A stretch of 64,000 bases of DNA from NCBI RefSeq assembly GCF_012927125.1, contig NZ_JABBFZ010000005.1, forward strand, positions 62,001 through 126,000, written 5' to 3'. Made by a program: the position numbers and the translations under genes. Shown here in pieces: positions 25,115 through 33,807 of this stretch; within the stretch, counting starts at the first letter, position 1; every line of letters begins with the position of its first letter. The notes below the pieces were generated by a model, which saw only the letters and a program-made list of their open reading frames with translations, searched no databases and was not told the DNA's origin. Source of the DNA: Paraburkholderia antibiotica. Its GTDB lineage: Bacteria; Pseudomonadota; Gammaproteobacteria; Burkholderiales; Burkholderiaceae.

Positions 25115-26461
25115 TCACGCCGCGCGCGACTGACTCAGCGTAAAGGCGAGCAGATCGCCATCGGTCGGTTCGCCCCAGGTCTTGTGCGCGAGCCAATCGA
25201 AGAACGCGGTTTCGACGATCTTCGACTCGAGCCCACGACGACGCCAGTCGTCGCGCATGTGCGAACCGAGTCCCGGCAGCTCTTCCTGCTCGAACGACTC
25301 CCGCGCGATATCCCGCTCCGACTCACCCTGCTCGTTGTACAGCTCATACGCCTGCTTGCGACGATAGGCCGAGTATTCGCCAAGCAGGCGAGCTTTCAGG
25401 TCATCTGCCGGTGCCGCGGCCTTGCCGGCGCTGCCCGTCGACGGCAACGCTTCGACCGGCGGCGCATAGCCTTTCTTCAACGCGTCCTTGAACAACGCCG
25501 GCGCGCTGCGCACCGGCGGCAGCGACGTGCTGCGCATGCGTTGCTCGGTCATCTGCAAGGCCGCGCGGATACGGTTTTCCTCGCTATCCGCGTAGAGCGT
25601 CTGCGCTTCCTTGAGCGGGATGCCGATCTTCACCATCCGGTCGACCAGCGTGCTGTCGAATACGTTCGGGTGCTCGTCGAGCGCGAGCATCGGCTGCTTG
25701 CGCTCGGTCACGCGAAACTGGATTTCGGCGACGCGGCGACCTTCGCGATGCTCGATCAGCTCGACGAAGATGTTCGTCACCGCGTTGACCTCGGCGATGG
25801 CCGGGCGCAGATAATCGCGCTTGAAATACTTGTACTCGCGCTTCGCTTCGTCGCCCGCCTCGGTGTCCGGCGTGCCCGACAGAATCGGGCGCCACCATTC
25901 CCACGTCTCGCGCATCGTCAGATGGCTCGGGTTGGTCAGATAGCGCACGCAGATTTCGTAGAGCGCGAGGCCCGCGCTACTGCGCAGCTGGCTCTGGAAC
26001 TGCAGACTCAGACGCGCATACTGAACCGGGTCGAGCAGCTTCTTCTTGATCTTCGGCGCAAACGAAAACTCGACCCACACGCGACGCGTGGTCGGATCTT
26101 CGAGAATTTCCGCGTCGGCGATCAGCGTCGAAATACCCCATTTGCGGCCGGGCTTCTGGCTCGACGTGCCGCTGCTCCATTCGACCTGCACCGACACCAT
26201 GCGGCGCAGGTGCTCCTTGACGAGCGCGGTGTCGTTGGAATCGAATGCGGAATTGGCGACGATGTCGGACAGCAACGCCCGATAGGTGTCGCCCGATTCG
26301 TCCGCCTGCTGGGCCACCGCGAGCAGCACGTTGAACAGCTTGCGCGTGAGCAGCGTGATCTTGCCGCTCTTGGGCTGGATTGCGATCGCCTCGACGGCTT
26401 TGCGCAATTCAGCCGAGCTCGGGCTGACAACATCGGTCTTTTTCGCGCGCTTCGTGGCCAT
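25115..26461 (-). CDS. repA: Iteron-binding replication initiator (Rep_3/RepB-type)
   Basis: The 448-residue protein has the tandem winged-helix architecture of Rep_3 plasmid initiators: LTRKLFNVLLAVAQQADESG (about 38-57), then LVKEHLRRMVSVQVEW, FSFAPKIKKKLLDPVQYARL, and SSAGLALYEICVRYL for the second domain. About 150 further C-terminal residues end in LLAFTLSQSRAA and are typical of the longer initiators of Burkholderia secondary chromosomes. It converges on parB and is transcribed away from the iteron array that starts 120 bp upstream, so it probably binds those iterons to open the origin and to repress itself. Confidence 0.9.
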   Translation of the reverse strand: MATKRAKKTDVVSPSSAELRKAVEAIAIQPKSGKITLLTRKLFNVLLAVAQQADESGDTYRALLSDIVANSAFDSNDTALVKEHLRRMVSVQVEWSSGTSSQKPGRKWGISTLIADAEILEDPTTRRVWVEFSFAPKIKKKLLDPVQYARLSLQFQSQLRSSAGLALYEICVRYLTNPSHLTMRETWEWWRPILSGTPDTEAGDEAKREYKYFKRDYLRPAIAEVNAVTNIFVELIEHREGRRVAEIQFRVTERKQPMLALDEHPNVFDSTLVDRMVKIGIPLKEAQTLYADSEENRIRAALQMTEQRMRSTSLPPVRSAPALFKDALKKGYAPPVEALPSTGSAGKAAAPADDLKARLLGEYSAYRRKQAYELYNEQGESERDIARESFEQEELPGLGSHMRDDWRRRGLESKIVETAFFDWLAHKTWGEPTDGDLLAFTLSQSRAA

Positions 26462-26581
26462 GCGTCGGGGGGAGGAGGGGGATTTCGCGAGAGCATACCG
26501 GCTGTGGTGATACGCGTCTATAGCACCGGTCTCACCGTTGCCGGTGATGCGCGTTTACGAAGCACGACTCACCTCGAGCCT

Positions 26582-28241
26582 CTCCCGAAAAGCCTCACCT
26601 TAGCCGCCAGCCCCCAGGATTGGGCTCTCCTTGCAGGTCGCGGCATCTGCGAAGTCGATGCATTTTGCAGCGCGCGCGATCGGGGAGCACTTGATCCCGA
26701 ATCTTCTCACCTTAAAAAATTTTGCGGCTTTTCCGGCGCTTCACGTAAACCGGGAAAGGAATTCGCAGCCTGATGACACGGCGATGGCGTCTGAGGCGAG
26801 TCGTGCCCGGTGCGACATGCTCTTCGCCATCACAACCCATCACAACGTATCGCCCAAGGCTTCGTTCATCGCTCGACGTGAAATCGGTCAGGTGCCGCGC
26901 AAGCGCCTCGATGGCACCGCGGTCGCCAATCACCTCAAGGGCAAATCTGCCCCGAGCATGACTGCACGGGAAGAGAGATAGCGGATCAACGAACACGTCT
27001 TCGCATATCTCTTCAACGTTTCCAACGGCCTGGAAGGCTTTTCAAACCACCGGAGGCGCTTTTGTCGACCCATTCTGCCTTCACCGTCAGTGCACCTAGG
27101 GCCTCGGTAAAGCGCGCGCCGTATACGGCTGCTCCTTCCGACCAACTCCACATCATTCCTCGCCTGCATCTGGCCAAACACGCGGCCTCAACCCGCTGCT
27201 AACAGGAAAATCGGACCGTCGGCTGAGCCTTCCCGCCTATATCTTCCCGAAAAATCTCACCTTCCCGCTACCGAACGATGCGGTTTGACGTCCGCTCCAG
27301 CCGCGCCAGTACCGACTTTCATCGAAACAATCTCCCGAAAAACCTCACCTCTGAGGTTTACCAGGCAAGACCACCGGCATCCCAATGAGGTCCCGAAAAC
27401 TCTCACCTCAACGAGCGAAGACTTAAAAATTCAATAATTTCAACTACTTAATGAAAACGCCTGAGCCTTGACCAACGCTTCCACTCCCGAAAAACCTCAC
27501 CTCAAACCATTTTTTGGCAGTGCAGCATGCCTCACCTCTCCCTTTCCCTATTCCTGAAAAGCCTCACCTTTGATCTCGACCGCCACGTAAACACCGGTAT
27601 GACAGCCACCATCAGTCGGGCCTTTCCGGCCGATAAGGCTGATTTCGCTCCCGAATCTTCTCACCTTGCCGCATTTAGCCGCGTGCGGAGTCTCCTGAAA
27701 AGTCTCACCTTAAGAAGGAATCGCGAACCGAACCCATTCGCTAACCCAATCGGTCACTGGCATCCCGAATCCCATCACCCTTGCAGTTGCACCTCAGCCC
27801 GGCCGGCAAGCGTGCCATGCCATTCCCCCGGCGAAACGGGTCGACACTCCCGTAAAACCTCACCTCAACGTGCTGAATGCACAAAATTGCAGCAAAAATG
27901 ACCTGACGACCCCGTAAAACCTCACCTTCATTTGCCGTTTTCTCCCGAGTTGGCTCACCCATGAGGTTAACCGGCCCAAAACGGACCGAAAAACCAGCGC
28001 TCGCGAGCCTCCCGAAAGCTCTCACCTTTGCTCAAGCCTTACCCGACAAGGGGTTGTCCGTGCTGCCGGGCGATCTGCGGTCTCACAGTCCCGCAAAACC
28101 TCACCTTTGCCAAAGGCCCACGTATACGGTGCTTCCTGAACCCGCTCACGTTCTGTCCCGGACCTACTCACCGAGCTCCCCGAACCCCATCACTCCAGCA
28201 TCCCGCACAATCTCACCATCTCTCCCGCAAAGCTTCACCTT
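26582..28241 (+). repeat. Main iteron array, about 19 copies
   Basis: Consensus CTCCCGAAAANCCTCACCTT, all in the same orientation and irregularly spaced (44 to over 500 bp between starts). Good copies begin near 26582, 26694, 27244, 27332, 27390, 27484, 27551, 27648, 27692, 27847, 27909, 28009, 28088 and 28222. Weaker copies are near 27762, 27942, 28130, 28174 and 28200. The most constant parts are CCCGAA and CTCACCT. These are the presumed binding sites of the initiator at 25115-26461. Confidence 0.88.
27421..27456. other. AT-rich candidate DNA-unwinding element within the iterons
   Basis: ACTTAAAAATTCAATAATTT followed by CAACTACTTAATGAAA is over 75% A+T in otherwise GC-rich DNA and lies between the iterons at 27390 and 27484. 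Candidate melting region of the origin; inferred from composition only. Confidence 0.45.
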
Positions 28242-28567
28242 ACCTCGCTGAAACGCCCGCCAGATAAGGCTTTGGTCAGTCGTTAACGTCTTTAACAAGG
28301 GTTCAAAGGTGTTTACTTTTATTACTCTCTAGCTTTCCCCCCGCGAGCCCGTGAGACACGGGTGATTCACACCCCTCGCCATCAGCCTAATGCTCGTGAA
28401 ACAGTGCGCGATCGTCGGTAGACCAGATAAATCTCTTTCTTGACAAGGACTTATTGGCTATTCTTCGTTTTGTTTCACGGAAAAAACCTGCGCGCACGCG
28501 TTTACGATCATTCCTCGACCGTTAACACCGCTCTGTTTACGCCAATCCCATTGCTATGAATAAATCA

Positions 28568-28596
28568 GTAGCAAACGCTACGTAAATTGTTATGAT
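28568..28596 (+). promoter_or_regulatory. Promoter and operator-like inverted repeat of the kfrA-like gene
   Basis: TATGAT at 28591-28596 is a good -10 element, 31 bp before the start codon. Just upstream, GTAGC-AAAC-GCTAC (28568-28581) is an inverted repeat in the -35 region, a suitable site for KfrA-type autorepression. Regulation is inference. Confidence 0.45.
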
Positions 28597-28626
28597 CCAT
28601 CCAATTCGAGCAACACCGAGGTAAAC

Positions 28627-29850
28627 ATGAATCTGGATCAGGAACGGCAAGCCATCCGTGACGAGCTTGAAGCGATGCGCTCGCAAGGTGTGCGTCGGCA
28701 GGATTTGTCGTTGCACGCCTGTAAACGGTTGTTTTTCGATCTGGGTGTTCGACCGTCGATGGCTGCTGTACGCGACCTCACGCAAACCGGCAGCGCAAGC
28801 GATATCCCAAAAGACATCGACCATTTCTGGGAACGCATTCGCAACGTGTCACGCGTTAAGGTCGGCGCCGGAGCAATACCCAAGGCACTCGAAGAACGCG
28901 CCGGCGAATTGCTCGGTGCGTTGTTTGAGGAAGCCATCGTCCAGGCCAAAGTGACGCTCGATAGCGAACGCGAAGAAATTCGCGCGCAGATAAGCGCTGC
29001 CGATCAGCGCGTACGGGACGCGGATATCCGTCGCGACGCGGCCGACGAAGCGATCAAACGCAGCGAAGCCCGTGCCGACGCCGCGTGGGAGCGGCTTCGC
29101 GCACTCGAAGCGGAATTACTGAACGCGACCACCCACGGCAATGTTCAGCTCGAGGGTTTACAGACGACGACCCGTCGCCTCGACCAGGAAAACGACGCGC
29201 TGCGTCAGCGTCTCGAAAATGAGCAGACCACCAATGCGGGCCTGCGTGACCGGATCGATGCATTGCACGTCGAGCTGCGGCAAAGCACCGAGCACTATGC
29301 ACAGCAGATCAAGGATGCGGTTGCCGAAGCCGAGCGACGCGTGAAGCCGATGCTGGTCGAACTCGACTCACTGCGCAGCATGGCCGCGACCTATCAATCC
29401 GGTGTGCGCGACGCGAGCCGCAAGGAATTCGAGTTCATTCAGCAGATTGCCGCGGCCAAGACGCGCGCAGACCGGCTCGACGCGCAACTGCGCGAGCAGT
29501 CGGACGAAGTCGACGCTTTGACGAAAGAAGTCTCGACGCTGCGCACCCAGCAAGGCATCGACCCGGCGATCGCAAGCCTGTTGTGCTCGCTGGTCAGCGC
29601 CGGCCGGCTGAGCAACGAAGAACTGGACATGATCGGCACCGCCGCGGATGGCCACGTGACGTTGCCCACGCGCTGTCCGAAATGTGAGGAGGGAGAACCG
29701 GAACTCTCGCAGGTCGATAACCGTTTCGAACTGCTATGCCCGGAATGCGACCACTCATCGGGCCTCGGCGAATCGAGGCTGGCGGCGGTCAGCCGGTTTT
29801 TGTCGAACGACGACCCGAGCGCGCTGCCTACGCGCCTTTCGACCCAGTGA
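28627..29850 (+). CDS. KfrA-like coiled-coil DNA-binding protein with C-terminal zinc ribbon
   Basis: The 407-residue protein has an N-terminal KfrA/plasmid replication-region DNA-binding domain (about residues 1-115: LHACKRLFFDLGVRPSMAAV, then DIPKDIDHFWERI), a long alanine/glutamate/arginine-rich coiled coil (about 115-310) and a C-terminal zinc ribbon with CPKC (about 350-353) and CPEC (about 371-374). KfrA proteins are autorepressors thought to stabilise plasmids through filament-like coiled coils. The zinc ribbon is not part of classical KfrA. It sits between the origin and the convergent recombinase-like gene. Translation starts at ATG 28627 after GAGGTAAAC. Confidence 0.8.
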   Translation: MNLDQERQAIRDELEAMRSQGVRRQDLSLHACKRLFFDLGVRPSMAAVRDLTQTGSASDIPKDIDHFWERIRNVSRVKVGAGAIPKALEERAGELLGALFEEAIVQAKVTLDSEREEIRAQISAADQRVRDADIRRDAADEAIKRSEARADAAWERLRALEAELLNATTHGNVQLEGLQTTTRRLDQENDALRQRLENEQTTNAGLRDRIDALHVELRQSTEHYAQQIKDAVAEAERRVKPMLVELDSLRSMAATYQSGVRDASRKEFEFIQQIAAAKTRADRLDAQLREQSDEVDALTKEVSTLRTQQGIDPAIASLLCSLVSAGRLSNEELDMIGTAADGHVTLPTRCPKCEEGEPELSQVDNRFELLCPECDHSSGLGESRLAAVSRFLSNDDPSALPTRLSTQ

Positions 29851-29903
29851 GATAACTGACGACGATTTCCCGCTGCCGGTTGAGTGTTGCGAATAAAACC
29901 GTC

Positions 29904-29958
29904 AAAGGTGAGGAAATTCGGGAGCCAGGAAGTGAGGATCAGGTGAGGATTTTCAGGA
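29904..29958 (-). repeat. Two inverted iterons between the kfrA-like and recombinase-like genes
   Basis: AAAGGTGAGGAAATTCGGGA (ending G, 29904-29924) and AGGTGAGGATTTTCAGGA (29941-29958) are reverse complements of the origin iteron. The second overlaps the stop codon of the recombinase-like gene (29953-29955). They are the nearest of the iterons outside the main array. Confidence 0.75.
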
Positions 29959-31041
29959 CTCGCCGGCGCCCGATTTTCTCGTCAAACGCCCGTCGCGTCT
30001 GGGTGCGGCCAAAGACGGCGCTGCCGGATCCGGTGTGTGCGTCGACACGGCATCCTGCTGATCGATCCACGTTTGCCACGCGCGATACAGCCGGTTCGCC
30101 GACACCGCCTGCACGAACCCGAGCCATTGGCCGACCTGCTCGGCTTCTACTCCGCTCTCGAACAGATCCGCCGCAAACGTGTTGCGCAAGGTTTGCGGAC
30201 TCGCACGCGATTGGCGCGACGCGGCAATGCCCGCCGCGTCCACCAGCGCATCGACCGCGCGCAGCATCGTGGCCTTGTGCATCGGACGCCCGGACGGCGA
30301 CGCGGGAAACACCAGATTGCCGGCCAGTTCCGTGACGCGCCGTTCGGCCAGCCACGCGTCGAGAATCGCGCTCGCGAACGGCGCGAGCCGCGTGCGTCGC
30401 ATCAACATGGGATTGGCCGACTCGATCGTGACCCACGGCGAGCCCGTATTCACGCAACTAACCGTAAGTGCTCCGGCTTCGCCCGTCTTCAGCCCACCTC
30501 CCAGAAACACGGCGATCAACGCGCGATCGCGCCGCTCCCGCCAGCGTTGCGCAGTCGATAACGCCGGCAACGGCGCGAACAACTGGGCCGTCAGTGCGGT
30601 GCGTTCGGCATGGGTGAGAAAACTGGTCGGTTCATTGTCACGTGCGTTGCGCCATGCTGCTTCGCCATCCTGAGCAATGAAGCGGGCCGGATTGGTCGAG
30701 GCCGATTCGATTTCGCGCACGTGATCGAGCACGCGTTCGATGAGCCTTAAATAGCGCATCCGCTGCGTTTTTCGGATCTCGAGACTGGCGACGAATTCGG
30801 CGATCGCGCCTGTGTCGACCGTGGCGAGACTCTGGTTTCGTGTGCCGAGCCAGTCGAGAAACTGGCCCCACTGCGCCTGGTAGACCAGCGCGGAAGAGCG
30901 CCGGAAGTGCTGCCTGGCGAGCCACGCGTCGAAGGCGATCTGCGGATCGCGGCGCCAGTCTTCGCGCTGTTGATCGAAGAGATCGGTCGATGGCGCGGGA
31001 CGGGGAACGGGATCGGACAGATGGGGAGGAGACATCGGCAT
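29953..31041 (-). CDS. Tyrosine-recombinase-like protein with degenerate catalytic residues
   Basis: The 362-residue protein has the XerC/XerD two-domain plan: an N-terminal SAM-like core-binding domain (about 30-130, FDAWLARQHFRRSSALVYQA) and a C-terminal catalytic fold. Compared with the family R-K-H-R-H/W-Y set, the first Arg is Lys (GLKTGEA, about residue 185), the HxxR box reads QTLR (Gln about 283, Arg about 286), the following His is Asn (LRNTFA), the LGH position is LGF, and Tyr is kept in NRLYRAW (about 319). Strand cleavage is therefore doubtful. It lies downstream of the 31192-31602 gene, probably in the same LexA-box-headed transcript. Confidence 0.8.
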   Translation of the reverse strand: MPMSPPHLSDPVPRPAPSTDLFDQQREDWRRDPQIAFDAWLARQHFRRSSALVYQAQWGQFLDWLGTRNQSLATVDTGAIAEFVASLEIRKTQRMRYLRLIERVLDHVREIESASTNPARFIAQDGEAAWRNARDNEPTSFLTHAERTALTAQLFAPLPALSTAQRWRERRDRALIAVFLGGGLKTGEAGALTVSCVNTGSPWVTIESANPMLMRRTRLAPFASAILDAWLAERRVTELAGNLVFPASPSGRPMHKATMLRAVDALVDAAGIAASRQSRASPQTLRNTFAADLFESGVEAEQVGQWLGFVQAVSANRLYRAWQTWIDQQDAVSTHTPDPAAPSLAAPRRDGRLTRKSGAGES

Positions 31042-31191
31042 TTCTTCCGTTAGTTGCGCATTTTATTTTGCGTATTGTAGGTGCCAACCGGCGAAAAGCC
31101 GATCGGCAACGCAAAAAACACAACGCAGAAACCGCGGCACGACAAAGCATCCCGCTCGCGTCCGGCAGCCTTTTCAGTTCTTCCAGCCACT

Positions 31192-31602
31192 TCAACCACC
31201 CCACGCCCGCGCGCGCTTGAACAGTGCGTCCGCCGCCGGCGGCTGCGCCGCACGACGTTGCGCTTCCCGCGCGGCTTCCTCGTAGGCACTGACGGCAAAG
31301 GCAAAAACGGCCGGCAACGCATTGGACGTGCCGAAGTCCACGCCGTCGTCGGTCTCGGGGTAAGGCAGATCGGACGGCCGCTGGAACAGACCCAGCATGA
31401 TCGCGTCGTGCCGGCTTGCGAAACCGAGGTCGGCCAGTGCCTCGGCTTCGATTGCGTGCAACAGCCGCCAGGTCAGCGGCACCTGCTGGACGATGTAGCG
31501 CGCGGCGATGCTGCGCACGATGTGTTCGAGATCGCGCGCGGCGTTCTGGTAGCGCCGCGCGGCAAGGGTTTGATCGGTAGGGACGGCTTTCAGGTTGTTC
31601 AT
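31192..31602 (-). CDS. Hypothetical protein in the LexA-box operon beside ori2
   Basis: A 136-residue soluble protein; I start at MNNLKAVPTD (31602) because GGAG lies 8 bases upstream, although the frame runs on to 31665 through the palindrome. The sequence is largely helical and Ala-rich (ARRYQNAARDLEHIVRSIAA, then TWRLLHAIEAEALADLGFAS, ending PADALFKRARAWGG). No signal peptide, membrane helix or known motif is seen. It precedes the recombinase-like gene by 150 bp on the same strand, and its leader contains the LexA-type box, so both are likely co-regulated. Confidence 0.65.
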   Translation of the reverse strand: MNNLKAVPTDQTLAARRYQNAARDLEHIVRSIAARYIVQQVPLTWRLLHAIEAEALADLGFASRHDAIMLGLFQRPSDLPYPETDDGVDFGTSNALPAVFAFAVSAYEEAAREAQRRAAQPPAADALFKRARAWGG

Positions 31603-31620
31603 TCTCGGCTCCAATCGACA

Positions 31621-31650
31621 CCTGATACTGTACAAACATACAGTATCAGG
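31621..31650 (-). promoter_or_regulatory. Perfect palindrome containing a LexA box
   Basis: CCTGATACTGTA (31621-31632) and TACAGTATCAGG (31639-31650) are perfect 12-bp arms with a 6-bp spacer. The centre gives CTGT-N8-ACAG (31628-31643), the LexA consensus of beta/gammaproteobacteria. It ends 19 bp before the start codon at 31602, so LexA binding would block the 31192 gene and the recombinase-like gene until the SOS response. Confidence 0.75.
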
Positions 31651-31761
31651 CGCAACCTCGGCCAAACGGCATAGTCGGCGTAAAGCGCCTCCAGCGAGCC
31701 GTTAGTGCACGCTTAAACCCCCGCCTGGCGGGTGTTCCAGCGAGCGCCGCCCGACTCGCGG

Positions 31762-32424
31762 CTAACCGTGAATCACCACCAGCAGCGCTTTCGCCTCGCT
31801 CCTGCCCACGTTGCGAATCGCGTGCGGTTCGTCGGCGACATAGCGGGCGGTGTCGGCCAGCTTCAGCCGCTTCGTCGTGCCGGCCGCCTCGACCTCGATC
31901 GATCCGTGCAGCACGGTCAGATGCTCGCGCGTGCCCGGCTCGTGCGCGTTCGACACCAGCGCCCCGCCTGGCTGCAACGTCAGCTCGTACCACTCGAACT
32001 TGCCGGCCAGCTCGATCGGTCCCCATACGCGCAACTGGTATTTCGCGTCGTGACCGCTTAGCGTAGGAATATCGTGCGAGCCGGAAACGGCGATTGCCTC
32101 CGGCGCTTTCGGCGGTGCGAACAGCGAATCGAGGCTCACGCCGAGCGCGTTGGTCAGGCGCCACGCGACCGCGATCGTCGGATTGGCCTTGTCGCGCTCG
32201 ATCTCGGATAGCATCGATTTCGACACGCCCGCCGCGCGCGACAGATCGTCGAGCGTCATGCGCCGCTCGGCACGCAGCCGCTGAATCTGCTCGCCGACCC
32301 GCGGCGGCGCCGTATGCGCAGGCGCGGTCGCAGGGGCGGAAGGAGGCGTCGACATCGACACCGACGTAGGCGCCCTGTCGGCCGCGGCGCGGCGTGTGCC
32401 CGAACTTGCCATTTTCTGACCCAT
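31762..32424 (-). CDS. XRE-family regulator with cupin domain
   Basis: A 220-residue regulator: an N-terminal disordered Ala/Pro/Ser-rich tail (about 1-40), an XRE helix-turn-helix (about 42-100, LRAERRMTLDDLSRAAGVSK, SMLSEIERDKANPTIAVAWR) and a C-terminal cupin ligand-binding domain (about 125-218, HEPGTREHLTVLHGSIEVEA). This layout is common in regulators of amino-acid or aromatic catabolism. It is divergent from kbl-tdh with a shared 137-bp promoter region bearing an inverted repeat, so it most likely controls threonine breakdown and itself. Confidence 0.88.
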   Translation of the reverse strand: MGQKMASSGTRRAAADRAPTSVSMSTPPSAPATAPAHTAPPRVGEQIQRLRAERRMTLDDLSRAAGVSKSMLSEIERDKANPTIAVAWRLTNALGVSLDSLFAPPKAPEAIAVSGSHDIPTLSGHDAKYQLRVWGPIELAGKFEWYELTLQPGGALVSNAHEPGTREHLTVLHGSIEVEAAGTTKRLKLADTARYVADEPHAIRNVGRSEAKALLVVIHG

Positions 32425-32449
32425 CGTTTAGAGTTGTTCGATATACCGG

Positions 32450-32473
32450 ATTTTAGTTCGAAAAAACGAAAAT
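32450..32473. promoter_or_regulatory. Operator-like inverted repeat between the XRE regulator and kbl
   Basis: ATTTTAGTT (32450-32458) and AACGAAAAT (32465-32473) are inverted with one mismatch and a 6-bp spacer, in the AT-rich core of the divergent promoter. It is the best candidate site for the XRE-cupin regulator. Confidence 0.5.
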
Positions 32474-32561
32474 ATCCGCTAAAGCTGACAGCCGACTATA
32501 ACAGGCCGTTCTTCCCGCGCCCATGCGAAGGCGGCCGCCATCATCCTCAGGAGTCCCGTTC

Positions 32562-33779
32562 ATGCGAGACCAGTACCTTGCCCATCTGCGTGGCACGCTC
32601 GACCAGATCCGCGCCGACGGCTTCTACAAAAGCGAGCGTGTGATCGCGAGTCCGCAGTCGGCCGACGTACGTCTTGCCGACGGCAGCGGCGTGCTGAACT
32701 TCTGTGCGAACAACTACCTCGGTCTCGCCGACGACACGCGCCTGATCGAAGCCGCGAAACAGGGCCTCGACACCGACGGTTTCGGCATGGCATCGGTGCG
32801 CTTCATCTGCGGCACGCAAACCGTGCACAAGCAGCTCGAAGCCGCGCTCGCCGAATTCCTGCAAACCGACGACTGCATTCTCTATTCGAGCTGCTTCGAT
32901 GCGAACGGCGGCCTGTTCGAAACGCTGCTCGATGAAAACGACGCGATCATCAGCGACGAGCTGAATCACGCGAGCATCATCGATGGCGTGCGGCTCTCGA
33001 AGGCGAAGCGCCTTCGCTACAAGAACAACGACCTCGCCGATCTCGAAGCGCGTCTGAAAGAAGCCGATGCGGCGGGCGCGCGCTTCAAGCTGATCGCGAC
33101 CGACGGCGTGTTCTCGATGGACGGCATCATCGCGAACCTTGCCGGCATCTGCGATCTGGCCGACCGATACGGCGCGCTGGTGATGGTCGACGACTCGCAC
33201 GCGGTCGGCTTCATCGGCGAACACGGTCGCGGCACGCCCGAGCATTGTGGCGTGCTGGCGCGCGTCGACATCATCACGGGCACGCTCGGCAAGGCGCTCG
33301 GCGGCGCCTCGGGCGGCTACGTCGCGGCGCGCAAGGAAGTCATCGAACTGCTGCGGCAGCGCTCGCGCCCGTATCTGTTTTCGAACACGCTGACGCCGAG
33401 CATTGCGGCCGCGTCGCTGAAGGTACTCGAATTGCTCGCCAGCGACGAAGGCGCGCAACTGCGTGCGCGCGTGCGCGAAAACGGCGCGCATTTCCGCCGC
33501 GCGATGAGCGCGCTCGGCTTCGAACTCGTGCCGGGCGAACATCCGATCATTCCGGTGATGCTCGGCGACGCGCAACTCGCGGGCAAGATGGCCGACGCGT
33601 TGCTGAAGGAAGGCGTCTACGTGATCGGCTTTTCGTTCCCGGTGGTGCCGCGCGGTCGCGCACGCATCCGCACGCAGATGAGCGCCGCGCACACGCCTGA
33701 GCAGATCGATCGCGCGGTCGACGCCTTCGCGCGCGTCGGCCGCGAACTCGGCGTGATCCCGTCACAGTCGCAGGCCTGA
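32562..33779 (+). CDS. kbl: 2-amino-3-ketobutyrate CoA ligase (glycine C-acetyltransferase)
   Basis: This 405-residue PLP enzyme splits 2-amino-3-ketobutyrate with CoA into glycine and acetyl-CoA, the second step of the threonine dehydrogenase pathway. Visible hallmarks are [38 protein letters not shown] with the PLP-ring Asp, and the Schiff-base Lys in [14 protein letters not shown]. The start at 32562 has AGGAG seven bases upstream; a frame extension to 32523 lacks one. tdh follows after 28 bp. Length equals the family norm of about 400. Confidence 0.95.
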   Translation: MRDQYLAHLRGTLDQIRADGFYKSERVIASPQSADVRLADGSGVLNFCANNYLGLADDTRLIEAAKQGLDTDGFGMASVRFICGTQTVHKQLEAALAEFLQTDDCILYSSCFDANGGLFETLLDENDAIISDELNHASIIDGVRLSKAKRLRYKNNDLADLEARLKEADAAGARFKLIATDGVFSMDGIIANLAGICDLADRYGALVMVDDSHAVGFIGEHGRGTPEHCGVLARVDIITGTLGKALGGASGGYVAARKEVIELLRQRSRPYLFSNTLTPSIAAASLKVLELLASDEGAQLRARVRENGAHFRRAMSALGFELVPGEHPIIPVMLGDAQLAGKMADALLKEGVYVIGFSFPVVPRGRARIRTQMSAAHTPEQIDRAVDAFARVGRELGVIPSQSQA

Positions 33780-33807
33780 TCGCCGCGTGATTCGAACGGA
33801 GAAGCAG

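Larger units (their letters stand above)
26462..28626. other. Replication origin region of the secondary chromosome (ori2-like)
   Basis: A 2.2-kb gene-free stretch between the initiator gene and the kfrA-like gene. It contains about nineteen iterons (26582-28241), AT-rich islands at 27421-27456 and 28300-28330, a small hairpin CCCGTG-AGA-CACGGG at 28348-28362, and a second AT-rich zone at 28420-28610 next to kfrA. No exact TTATNCACA DnaA box was found. The layout of initiator, iterons and partition genes marks this as the origin. Confidence 0.85.

Noticed and set aside
26582-28241. Repeated motifs that could be read as a CRISPR array
   Set aside because: The repeats are only 20 bp, degenerate, irregularly spaced, and adjoin an iteron-type initiator; no cas genes are present.
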